A DNA stretch of 64,000 nucleotides from Asterella californica (Eukaryota > Streptophyta > Marchantiopsida > Marchantiales > Aytoniaceae): positions 5,704,001 to 5,768,000 of the forward strand of contig JAYKYS010000010.1 of the NCBI GenBank assembly GCA_036924285.1, in the 5' to 3' direction. A model generated the notes under the pieces. The model did no database searches, was not told where the DNA came from, and saw only the letters and a list, made by a program, of their open reading frames with translations. Made by a program: the position numbers and the translations under genes. Positions 52,350 to 63,171 of the stretch are shown piece after piece; position 1 is the first letter of the stretch, and each line of letters begins with the position of its first letter.

Positions 52350-54724
52350 TTAAACTCTTCAGTGACTTTAGGAAGAGAACCACTCCGCAAGTTCTCCCGA
52401 TTGCGCTCATGGTTAGGAGGTACAGTTAGAAACTGCACTGCTCTCTTACCGTCTTGATTTCTGATCCTAGCATATGCAGATCCATCATCCAGCACCTTGG
52501 TCTCCATCCTTACAGCCGTAATGTATGGCTGTCCAAGAATTACCGGATACGAAGTAGTGTCTTGAACAAAAAAGTTTTGCTCTATGACTACATCCCCAAT
52601 CTTCACCCTTACATCCGGACAAGCACCGTAGAGTTCTCCCCGTGTGTTGTTCGCTGTCCGGATCATCCAACCATGCTCTGTGTCAATGGGCCACTTCCCT
52701 CGCTTATAGACATCTTTGGATACGATGTTAATCTCAGATCCATGGTCAATGAGAGCAACCACCGGATCTACCAAATCTCCTATCTTCACCAAGGTCTCCG
52801 TAGTACCTCTAGCCCAATGTCCCCTAGTATAATAACTGGGAACCCTATCATCTCCCTCATCTTCATCGACAGCAAATCGAACCTTATGACTGGTGCAATA
52901 TTTAGCTAACTCTTGCTCCTCCTCCTTCGTTATTCTCGTATCTAGAGCGTTTGTCATAGCAGTCTCTCCTGTCAACTGCCTCTTCCTCTTGATGGTGTCA
53001 ATAATGACATCATGGAACTCTTTCTTTGCTATTCCAAGGATCTCTCGTAAAGTAAACTCAATCTTCGCGTTGAGCACTCTCTCTTCTAACACCCCCTTCA
53101 AATCTGTAGCAGCTTCAATATCTGACTGCAGCTTGTAGGTAGCAGGCTTACCTTTCTTACTCCTTTCTAACCTCTTTGTAGTAGATGGTAGAACTTCCTC
53201 CATAGTCTCTTCTCGCACCGGCGTTGTATCTAGCCGAGGTTTCTCACCTCGTAACTGCCTCTTAGGAGTACTTCTCTTCTCACTAGGACCAGCATCATCC
53301 CTCCTACGCTTCTCCTCCATGAGAGCCTCATGTTGACTCTTTGCCAAGTAGGCGTGTACAGACATTGTATCTACTGGATCACTCCATCCAGTAGCACCTC
53401 TGATTGTCGTGGCCACCTTGAGTAACTCACCCCTTGTTGCTTTTCCTTTCTCCATTGTGGTCACAGCATGACTCCATATTTCACTCGCCTTTACTTCCTC
53501 TTCAGAAGTACTATCTCTATCTTTCACTACCTCAACCCCATAGGTAGCGGCTTTTACTGATACCTCAGCATGTTGTGAAAGATAATCCTCTAAAACTTGC
53601 CTCATCCCTCCTCTTCCGAAGTTAGTTTTGAGGATCTCACCTATCTCCTTTAAGGCAACCTTCCCCTCCCTCCAGTAGATCACTCCTTGCCGTAGGATGT
53701 CAGCAAAGTCTCCGCACTCCTTCCGGTGATGTTCAGTGCTATCGCACCACATACATCTCTGCACATACCCTTGCTTTGGAGCGGTTTTGCTCTCAAGTAC
53801 TCCTCCTTTCTCCTCTAGCCTTGCTAGCTTAATCTGCAAGTCTCTCATCCCTTTTACCAATTCCTCTATTGCATCTTTTTGAGGTGTAACCATAGGGACA
53901 GGAACAGCAGGAAATGAAATAGGAGGTACTTGTACCGTAGGTGCTTGCACATTAGGCATTGTTGGTTGCCTACGAGGTAGTATGATTGGCGGTGGTCTCA
54001 CTTCTTGCCTTACCACCACCTTCCCTCTCCGATACTCCCGCTTCGCAAGTACACCCACTGCTTCAGAAACCTTCCTCCAATCAGCCGTGAGCCCAGTATC
54101 TTCCATCCTGTCTTCCAGAAGTAGTTCCAACTCCCTCTGTAGCTCATTGTTAGCTGCTTGCAGAAACAGCTCCACTTTGTCGTTCTCCAATGTGAGCTTC
54201 TCCATCCGAGACAACTGAAGGAACTTTCTCTCGAACTCCCTAAATAGCTCTGTAGCAACAAGCCCTTTATTGGGTTTGTTTACCCACTCCATGAATGACT
54301 TCTTAGTCACTCGATCTGCATCTTCTAGAGAATATTCTTCTTTTAATTGAAAAATAAACTCTTCCCATGTAGCGTCATGAGAGTGAATGATCTCCTTCAC
54401 ATGCTCTCGTATCCCTGGTACGACAGCAAGCTCAAATGTGTTGACCATCTCTCTCTCCGGCACTTTACTCAACTCCATCTCCCTAGAATAGTACTTAAGG
54501 TACTTGGAGATGTTCTTTCCATCAAACTGATCCAACAAACCCACAACAGACTGCAAAGCTCTAGTAGCCATTGCCTCCTTTCGTTCAGCGGCTTGTTGTT
54601 GTTACATGATCAACGCGAATGCCTCAAGCAATCGTATGTCAGATCTTTTCAGTGGGTTCACCCTCGGGACCTCTCCAGACGTAGAAGCCTCATCTATGAA
54701 TTGAGATAGGCTCTCAGCGTCCAT
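52325..54724 (-). pseudogene. E gag-protease with one early stop
   Basis: By comparison with C the original start is the ATG at 54,724 (MDAESLSQFIDEAS). A TAA at 54,602-54,604 stands where CAA would continue the Gln run; from the Met at 54,571 the frame is open to 52,325. Gag core: ISKYLKYYSREMELSKV, LKEEYSLEDADRVTKKSF. Knuckle CMWCDSTEHHRKEC. Protease: LIDHGSEINIVS and VILGQPYITAVRME. Ends EFKDFRIGSP at TAG within the frameshift structure. The stop is a single C-to-T change, typical of methylated, silenced repeats. Confidence 0.9.
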
Positions 54725-54758
54725 GATTGGAAAAAACGTATCTCTCAACCCCAGACGT

Positions 54759-54776
54759 TTCACGTCGAGTTCACCA
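54759..54776 (-). promoter_or_regulatory. E primer binding site
   Basis: TGGTGAACTCGACGTGAA, 2 nt from the 5' LTR end ACGACA on the minus strand. It differs from A/D (TGGTGCTTCC...) after the fifth base, so the two sublineages probably use different primer tRNAs. Confidence 0.62.
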
Positions 54777-54778
54777 AC

Positions 54779-57062
54779 TGTCGTAGGGCGTGAAATATGG
54801 TCTGGGAATACACGGGGTATCTGGCTGTAGAGAGATACAACTGGATCTACGACCTAACTGATGAAAACTTATGCTCTCACTATCTAATCTATCAGTCTTT
54901 TCTGTAGGTTACTAGTGAGCTAACTTGACCCAAGTGCAACACATGTGCATCACACAAATGACTCGGAGCTTGATTCCACTCTAGATAAAGGCAAGGCTCA
55001 TACACGGTACGTGTCTGCTTTAGATCCCAAGCACTTCTCATACAATCTCTCATCAACATCCGCTTCACTACTTCTTCTCGACAAACTACCTAAATTGTAG
55101 ACTCTGACCTTCTATTGTTCGCTGATACGATTTTGCTCAGGAAGATGTCCACAGCAAGGACCGCCTACTACACAAGCTTCCCAACGATACAAGACATATC
55201 GGCAGCAAACAGCTAGAAACTCGGGGCTTGACACCGAGGATAACGGTACCTCAGCTTCAGCAAGACGTGGCACCTCCACTGAGCGTGATCGCCGTACCAA
55301 TCTCACAACACAGCCTCCTTGTCATCCACATGACACCTCCAAGAAGCACACCTCCCATCTTCAAGTCGTTTTTTGTTCAACTCCAACCAAGAGATTTAAG
55401 CAAAATCTCTCTACGTCTTTCTCGTCTCGCTGCAAATTGAACTTTGACAATCTCGTGCATTCACCTCGATTATCCAATCAGGCTCAAACTTCACAGGACA
55501 TCCCCTCTGACCCTTCTCTACTACTGTATGAAATTTCAGTCTCAGATCTGAACCCAACTATCCGCGATGAATCAAGCCACCCGCCTGTGCTAACTTATGA
55601 GCTTTACAGATCTCGATGGCCAAAATCCTAGATCTCCACACATTCTCTTACCCAATTGAACTGAAATTTTACATGTGACTAGCTGATAGGGCACACTCTC
55701 ATCCTGGAAAGTTTCACTCAGAGATCCAATCCCATGTGCACGGAGCAACTCAAGCTTTGAATCCAAAGAAAGCGGTTTTACTCATACCTCTCAACTGTAA
55801 CAGCCAACTTCAATCGATCATTTCAGGAGCAAATCCAACCCAAATGTAGGATTGTTTTACATCAATACAACCAGCACGGAGTGAACTACTCGATCCCCTT
55901 GACAGCTCCTAAAGATCATCTCTCAAACTCCCGGATCACTCCAAAACGTGGCTTGGGGTACCGATTTGACCCCCTGACTTTTAACGTCCATCACTCTCTC
56001 CTCAGAATTCCAAATCGCCTGATCTTTGTCTCCAGAGTGTAGTCCATCTCGAGAGCTTTCCAACAAGACCACTCACTCCTCAAATGACCCCCGGGAAGAC
56101 CTCCAAAACCCTAAAGCCGTCTGCAGATCTAGAATGGCGTTGATTGGTCGAAAATAGACCAATAAGAAACAGATCTGGAAACCTCTTTTGTCCTCTACTT
56201 GGTACCCTAGAACAACTATAACCTTACTACCCTTCTCATGCCTTCAAGGCATTGGCCCCAACCTTAGTTAATTACACTCGTCAAACTATAGAGATCATAC
56301 TTAACACTTAAGATTCAGTACAAGGTCAAGATGACGACCTGGAACCGATTTACAATGAAAGGTTCTACAAAAGGAAATGGAGAAGCCATCACTTGATTAC
56401 AGTACTCCTCGCCAAAGTTCCTTGCGATCCACGCACGATGATTGATCTTCCACCGACAATGACATCGAACATCCACCCAGACGTTGAAAGGGATGTGTGC
56501 TGGATAATTCAAGTCCATTGGCCCTCGTCAAAGTAAGATGTACACTGCCAAGTTCCAGTCCTCTCCATACGTGACGATTGGTAAGATCACCGGAGTAGGC
56601 GAGTCCATCATCCTCCCCATGAACTCTTCTCCAAAGTAGGCGACGAACCACTGTCGAAAGTGATCGCGGTGGATCAAGTGAAGCTTGATATGAAACGGGT
56701 TCGGAAATGACAGATTTGGAACTCGATTCAGTCCTCCATCCATGAATACAACTCCTGCCGCTCCTTCTTATCACGTAAGACACTAAGACACACTCATGAA
56801 AACTACCCCCAAAGAAGAATGCCTTACAAATCCCAACCCACTATCTTATACTTATGTTTGACAACAAGAGCCATTCACGCGAACGTTCACGGATCATTGA
56901 GTCGGCACATCTTGTTATCGTGCGATCTCACATCCAAATCTCTGTGAACGTGACACCTAATACCCTCTCATGCGAACTACACAAAAGGTTCACCGAACAC
57001 AAAAGAAAACACAACATCCGTTCTACACTGAATTCACATGTGAGACGTCTCACAACACGACA
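54779..57062 (-). repeat. E 5' LTR (2284 bp)
   Basis: Termini TGTCGTGTTGTG...CCCTACGACA on the minus strand, the same TGTCG/CGACA type as A. The distal 1967 bp equal the 3' LTR; the last 317 bp are unique here. Confidence 0.82.
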
Positions 57063-58285
57063 CCGTGTGCAGAAGCTGAAGACCATTGTGGTAGAAGAGG
57101 CATCCTTGCCTCTGGAAGACAAGGTCGACACCTCCAATCGAATTGTGGAGATGAACTTGTCTTCCGCAGGAAGAAGACTGAAAGAGTTCAGTGCCTTCTT
57201 CCACTCAGAGATCCAGCCAGCTATGGAGTTGCTGGAGAAGAGAGCGAAGGCTCAGGAGAAGCCCTTACAGCTTGGATTCGGTCTGTACACCTTGATGCGT
57301 CAGGAAGAAGGCCAGAAGAAGACAGAAGCGCTGGAAGCTAGTCTCCGCACCACGAAGAAGCTCGCAGCGAGGTACAAGGCGGAAGCAGCCGCTTCTGCCA
57401 AGGAGCTGATCCAACTGAAAAAGGACAACCAGGAGTTGCAGGTGCGTTTACAGCAGCGCGATCAAGAGGTTCGCCGAGTGCGGGGGAAGATCACCGCCCT
57501 TGCAGAGGAGAAGACAACATGGAAGATGCAGCGGGAATCCGTTGAAGCGCGAGTTGCAGCCGAGAAGATGCAGCGAGAAGCAGCGGAAGCTCGTGCGCAA
57601 GAGATGCTAGCACAGTCGGTGGAAGCGCTTCGAAAGAAGTTCAACTTCACCGCGGGTAGGAAGTTGCTTACCTTGGCTAGAGAGTGGGACGATGAGTCCA
57701 AGGTGATGTTGGTAGAGTGCAAGGAGAGTACGTTCAGGTATTTGGATGGACAGAGAGAGGAGTGAAGACACTCTATGGTCTTCCCTTGATTCCGCCATCG
57801 GTAACTGCATCTTTCCAAGCTCCAGCACCATCGACTGGATCCGAATTGGAGAAGGAGGAGTTCGACCTCGTTGTCTACTTGGTAGTGACAGCGGTGGAAG
57901 CCGAGAAGATTCCGGAAGAAGCCCAGGAAGACAAGAAGAAGAACCGTCTTCCCAGGTATTCCACGTGGAAGAAGCGACTTTCCCGGACCCCTATGAGGTC
58001 GCCATGGTCCCTAGTACCGAACCAGTGCCTCATAAGAGCAAGGAAGCGCAAGTCGACCCAGCTTCCCAGAAGACGCTTCCGTCTTCCGAAGCAAAAGTAG
58101 AAGCAGAAGCAGAAGCCGAGGAAGAAGCAGCAGCAGCGAGAGCAGGGCCAGCAAAGAACGATGAGGAGGAAGCCACCTCAGTGTTACCCGAGGTGTTCGC
58201 AGGGCTTTCTAGCTTATCAGAAGCCGCGTTAGGAGCTCCGGTAGGAGCAGATCAAGTAGAGGTTGCCTCCGAGCAATCAGAGTAG
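57063..58285 (+). pseudogene. Coiled-coil coding remnant F, unassigned
   Basis: It begins abruptly at the E LTR edge (VQKLKTIVVEEASLPLEDK). About 230 codons rich in Glu/Lys/Ala/Gln with heptad-like runs (LKKDNQELQVRLQQRDQEVR, RESVEARVAAEKMQREAAEA), then FNFTAGRKLLTLAREWDDES. The frame stops at 57,765. It continues in a second frame (WTERGVKTLYGLPLIPPSV) and, after about 57,945, in a third (Pro/Glu-rich, ending QVEVASEQSE at 58,285). No catalytic motif. Codon usage rich in GAAGA matches element G, so it may be an accessory or terminal reading frame of an earlier copy of that element. Function unknown. Confidence 0.55.
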
Positions 58286-59833
58286 ATAGTAAACACAACC
58301 GACGTTGACATTTTCCAAATTTAGTAGGACTGAACATGCTATCTTAAGGGTGGCAGTTTTCAGTGTAAAAGTAGTTAGGCAGCCATGTGCAGCATAGGTA
58401 GCGTAGGAACAACAAGGTGGATGGCTAATCAGGAAGGGAAATGGCTTGCATGTGGAGTGGCAGCCTTCTGACAGCGCCCATCTCTCTCTAGTGGTCGTCT
58501 CCTCTATTTTTCTCGCGGTAGAAGGCATAAGTAGGATCGAAGAGTAAGAAATCTAGTTACACACACACTACACCCGATGTTAGAGACATACGAATAGACT
58601 AGGATTATATCGGAGGGGTCTGCATGCTCGTTACCAGCAGTGGTTCGAAGATGTAGATAGAGGTAGTGGACAGTTTAAGAACAGGGAACGGCATTCTCGT
58701 GCAGTCCTGTTGGCTAGACTGTTGTGTCGAGGAGTAGGCGCATGAAGTAGAGGGAGTGAGCTTCCCAATACCAATGTGACATCTTCTCGGGGAATGGATT
58801 GCGGATTTGAGTGCAGAAGCTTAATCCGTGTCTTCTGGGTGGTGGGTTCCTTGAATTCGCTCCCGATTGTGCATGGAAAGTGTTCTTCTTGAGTGGCGGT
58901 GACTGCAGCAGTTGTGGAATTGTAGCTTGGCTCGTCCAGTAGAGCACTTAGGATCTATGTACGGACGGTCTATTGGATAAGAGATCTCAGAAGACAGAGT
59001 AGTCGGAGCAGCGAAGAGAAGAAGAAAGAAGCCTTCTTCCCACAGCAGAAGACGACATCCTCAAGTTAGAAGACGGTGCAATTGTACACACGTTTGTTGT
59101 CTTCCTCCTCAAACTATTACAAGCAGGGATGGCTTGTTAGTCAGGATCCGGACTAGAAGCTTGTCGAAATCTTAATTTCTCCTTTTCATCTTGTTTTCCT
59201 CTTGTTTGGATTTTTCCTTCTTCCCCATCTTCCCTCATCTTCCCCATCTTCTTACCTTTTTCTAGTGAGCTTCTGAGACTTCTATTGAGCTTCCGTGAAG
59301 ATAAATGTCGTTGTAGTGCTGTAGGAAGACCATTTCCATAGACAGAAGCTTGGAAAGACTACAGGGGACATACACCCTGTGATTAATCTAACCCGTTGGA
59401 ATGTAAGAGTGAGTAAGGTGTAACAGCCGATTCTAGTCGACTTCTGCAAAGCATGATAGTCTTCTGGAGGTGCGAGAAGTCAAGTTGAACCCCCAGAAGC
59501 CGAGAATTGCTTCGGGAAGACGGTACTGAGAAGACCGGAAGAAGTGATCTGGAAGCAGGAAGCGTCTTCTCGAGCTTCTCTGTGAATAGTTGTGTGATAT
59601 TTTAGTTAGTAGTTGTTTGTTTAGGTCCAGAGTACCTTTTGGCGAGTCTGGAAGACGCGTGGTTTTGTGAGAAGACGGGATTTCTAGACAAAACTCGTGT
59701 GTTTGTGTGTTTGAACAGATCTTAGAACTTAGAGCAGCGTTACTTGTGCAAATCCTCTGTGGGAACGATATCTTGTATACTAAATGGGCAAAAGGAGTAA
59801 TCCTGCGACACTACATATAGTGAGCATCATTTT
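58286..59833. other. Non-coding DNA, probable LTR/leader of element G
   Basis: No gene. It is dense in GAAGAC/GTCTTC words from about 58,980. It ends at a primer-binding-like sequence, so the right part is probably the G 5' LTR, ending near ...GAGCATCA (about 59,829). The LTR start could not be fixed because there is no second copy. Confidence 0.5.
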
Positions 59834-59851
59834 TGGCGCCGCTGCCGGAGA
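59834..59851 (+). promoter_or_regulatory. Element G primer binding site
   Basis: TGGCGCCGCTGCCGGAGA, preceded by a T run. It closely resembles the TGGCGCCGTTGCCGGGGA-type site of Athila/Tat-like plant gypsy elements, usually attributed to tRNA-Asp. It is unlike the sites of A, C, D and E. Confidence 0.65.
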
Positions 59852-60195
59852 TTTCATCTTAGTAACTTCTGTTTTAAGCTTCCTAGATCTGTGTGCCAGT
59901 AGTTAGTTTCAATTTGAACTAACTTCGATTGTAGTTGAATGTATTGTGGGACTCTATCTTGCTAGAAGACAAGAACCGCAATCAGAAGCTGATAAGATAC
60001 ATCAGGGGGAATTGGAAGAAGCCGCTTCCTCACTTCCAAGAGTTTCTTGGAAGACTCGATCTTGGAAGACTGCAGTGAGTACAGCAAGAAGCAGGAGAAG
60101 AAGACGTTCCGAACTTGTGATCGATTGTTTAGACATTCAGTCTGCCGGATCTAGTATTAGAAGAAGAGGGACATCTCTTCTCAGCACTCTGGTGG

Positions 60196-62058
60196 ATGCC
60201 TCCGACCAGAGGAAGAAGCAGAAGACGCACGAGTAAAGATCTTGAGTGGGTACATTCACCCCAGCGAACCGCTTCTAGAGACCAGCGGATATCCTTGAGA
60301 CATCAAAGGAAAGAAGAAGAGCTCAAGAAGATCCGATCAATAGAGTTGAAAGAACCTTCCATCTCGAGCATAATCTTTGGAGAAGACAGAAGCCAACCGG
60401 GTGATCACGTGTATAAAGTAGATTTTGGTACTGGTTACTCGGAAGACGTCTTCCCAAGTGCAGAAGAAGCTTCTCAAGGTGAAGGAAGACTAGAGGAGAT
60501 CGTTCCAGACGTCTCAGAAGGTGATAGCGATAGTAGTTCTGACTCAGAAGACGACCTTCGTGATTCAGACAGGCCTGGACCTTCGAGAAGACCCTCTCCA
60601 CCACCTGGGCCTGAGGGAGGAAGAAGTTGGCAATCGCATCAGCCGGCAGTCGACATGGCTTCTCACACTCGGCAGAAGTACCATCCGTACGACGATGATG
60701 CTGACGCGGGTGACTTCATCACGATGTTCGAGACCATCTCTCTATCCAACAAGGAAGACTCGGATGTCGACAGATTCCATGTATTTCTCAGTTTGATCGT
60801 AGGGAAGGAAAGGAAATGGATGAGTAAAATGTTGGATGATGGGTTAGTAATGACCGCTTTGGCTACTCTGAAGGCAGCTTTTCTGAAAAGGTTCAGAGGA
60901 GTGGGCTATGATCGGATGACCCTCATAGAACTTCAGAGGCTCGAACGGAAGAAGAAAGAGACACTACGGGATTACACCGAGAGGTTTGAAGACCTCCTGG
61001 ATCACATCCCTCAGAACTAAGGAAGACCCGGTTATTATGCCCAGCAAGCCGTGGACTGGTACTTGGGAGGATTATCTCAAGATATGGAGTTGTACTGCAG
61101 AAGAGGAGGAGGTGATGATTTAGTAGAAGTACATAAGCATACCGAGTAGTATGAAACCTCGAGCATCACTCGGAATATGACGAAAGACAAAGGGAAGACC
61201 TCGAAGAAGTCCAAGAAGTCGAAGAAGTCTTCTAGGAAGTCCAAGAGGAAGTCCAAGTCCACTGAAACTGATAACAGTGATTCGGAAGTATCCTCTACTT
61301 CTGAAGAGTCTACTGTCGAAAGTTCAGAATCCGAATCTGAACAAGAGAAGAAGACACGGAAGAAGAAGAAGGAGAAGACACGAGCAAGGGAGGAAGTTGT
61401 GCAGAAGATGCCTCAGACTCAGATCATTCAGTCTGCACCTGATCCCCGTATCGATGAAGTTCTGAAGCAGTTTGCCGACCTGAAAGTTCATCTTTTGAAC
61501 CAGAAGGACAAGCGGAAGCAACCAACGGCTTCCCGGCCAAACCTTTGGTGCAACCTTTGTAACTCTTCCGGGCACACCAGAGATCAGTGTGCGCAGGATC
61601 AAGCTGTCAATTGGGCAGGCTGGGAAGAAGATGATGAGAGATATCTACACGATCCTAGTGGGGAAACCTGCTATAGAATCGAGACGATACAACCCTTCAC
61701 TCCTACTCCTCCCGCCCAATATAATCGTTATGTACTTAGAGATAGAGCTAGTAATGTACAGACCAGGACGCCCTGGCAACCTTCTTCATCACAACGACCT
61801 CTAAACCCTCTTCCTGGAGCGTGCAATAATTGTGGAGAGACAAGACACTGGTGGTCCATCTGTCCTCATCCGAGAAGACAGATTGGGCAAGTGCCCTTGT
61901 GTGGAAACTGTAAGGAAGCAGGTCATTTCACAGGAAATTGTCCTCAGACCTTACGGCCACGACAAATGGTTAGATTTGCAGAGACCACTCCTGCCGAAGT
62001 CGCATCAGCTTCTAAACTCGAGCTAGCAGTGGTACATCTATCACGAAGAAGATCCTGA
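60196..62058 (+). pseudogene. Element G gag with three zinc knuckles
   Basis: ATG at 60,196. A charged N-terminus, an acidic Ser/Asp stretch, a Pro-rich stretch (PGPSRRPSPPPGPEGG), then the gag core (DAGDFITMFETISLS, FHVFLSLIVGKERKWMSKM, ERKKKETLRDYTERFEDLL). Stops interrupt at 61,018-61,020 and 61,147-61,149 in an otherwise open frame. A Lys/Ser array follows (SKKSKKSKKSSRKSKRKSKS, from 61,207). Three CCHC knuckles: CNLCNSSGHTRDQC, CNNCGETRHWWSIC, CGNCKEAGHFTGNC. The frame ends at 62,058; coding continues in the next frame. Confidence 0.85.
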
Positions 62059-63171
62059 GGATTGTACGGATTGTCTCCATATCGAGGAAGACAAACCAGA
62101 CCCCAAGAAGCGCAAAGGAAAGGAACCTCAGCTGCAGAAGACGACTGTAGCTCAGAAGACAAAGTCACTTGAAGCAGCTTCTTCTTTCACTTTGGCGGAT
62201 GGCACTATTTAGAGCCCTAGCCTGGATTCAGACAGTTGGCCTCCAGAAGAAGTCTTGGATGAAGCGGTGTTCAAAGTAAGTACCAGAAGCAAAGGGAAGT
62301 CAAAATCCTGTCAGAAAGAAATCAAGAAGAAGAAGCAACGAAAGGAGAGGTCATCTTCTTCTGAGCGGCCTTCTTCTCCTACTTACGATCGAGAAGATCC
62401 GAAGTACTTTGCTCCTGACATTAGATAAGAAGTTGAAGCGATCATGCAAGAAGAGCTGGAGAAGCGGCGGAAGATAGTACAACAGATCCCTCCATCGACT
62501 ACGACAGCCCCTGTCTCACGAGAAGAGCCCCCAGTCGAGGGAAGACACCATTCTGGCCTTCCACCCAAGGAAGCAGCTACTAAATCTTCTCTGTTGGAAA
62601 CACCAGTCACTCTTCTGAAGCGATCCCCTAACGACTTCTTGCGAGACTTGTGGAATCAGAAGGCGGATGTAACCTTCCAATAGTTGTTGGATGACAACGC
62701 TGGTTATAGGAAGTTGTTACAATCCGTGCTTCGAGGATCGAGGAAGAGGAGGACAGCTAAACTTCCCAAGAGCACCTCGATCCTAAGGATAAAGCATGAG
62801 GACTTGGGAGCCCCAGAACTTGATATTGAGATCCATGGTTGTCTTCTGAAGAAAGTACCCATTGATTCTGGCTTCGGAGTTAACATCATGACTGAAGAAA
62901 CGGCGCATGCCCTAGGCTTCACTGAGTTCCAGCCTACTCCGAGAATCCTCAAAATGGCGGACCTGACCAGAAGACGACCTTTGGGGTAACTGAAAGATGT
63001 CTTGACGAGAATTGGGAGAATATCTTTTTACCTCACTTACATCATTTTGCGACCTATAGCTAGGGTTGAATATCATGTGCTGATAGGAAGACCATGGCTG
63101 TATGCTGCAAATGTAAATACCGATTGGAGAAGGCATCGTTTGAGATTTCCCAATCCTACACCCAAGCCCGA
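62039..63171 (+). pseudogene. Element G protease region, truncated by an LTR
   Basis: Frame +1 to gag from 62,039 (HEEDPEDCTDCLHIEED), with stops at about 62,210, 62,428 and 62,681, then LDDNAGYRKLLQSVL. The aspartic protease has PIDSGFGVNIM (Asp codon 62,864) and, after another stop at 62,987, EYHVLIGRPWLYAANVNTDW. It is cut at 63,171 by an inverted A-family LTR, so RT and the rest are absent. Active site is canonical Asp-Ser-Gly. Confidence 0.8.

Larger units (their letters stand above)
46810..57062 (-). mobile_element. Element E, Ty3/gypsy, related to C
   Basis: Minus strand: 5' LTR 54,779-57,062, gag-protease 52,325-54,724, pol 48,843-52,349, 3' LTR 46,810-48,776 lacking its last about 317 bp. 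About 20 substitutions over the shared 1967 bp of the LTRs were seen by eye, so it is older than A2. No target duplication can be read, because the left end is a breakpoint with element D and the right flank is the unrelated remnant F. Confidence 0.88.

Noticed and set aside
54855..54885. Hammerhead ribozyme core (CTGATGA) in the E LTR, as in retrozymes
   Set aside because: The CTGATGA is not followed by a stem II and the GAAA/CGAAAC core, and no cleavage-site context is present.
55096..55106. TGTAGACTCTG as the true end of the E LTRs
   Set aside because: It is only where homology begins in the truncated 3' LTR. The 5' LTR continues to ACGACA at 54,779 (plus-strand coordinate), next to a TGG binding site.
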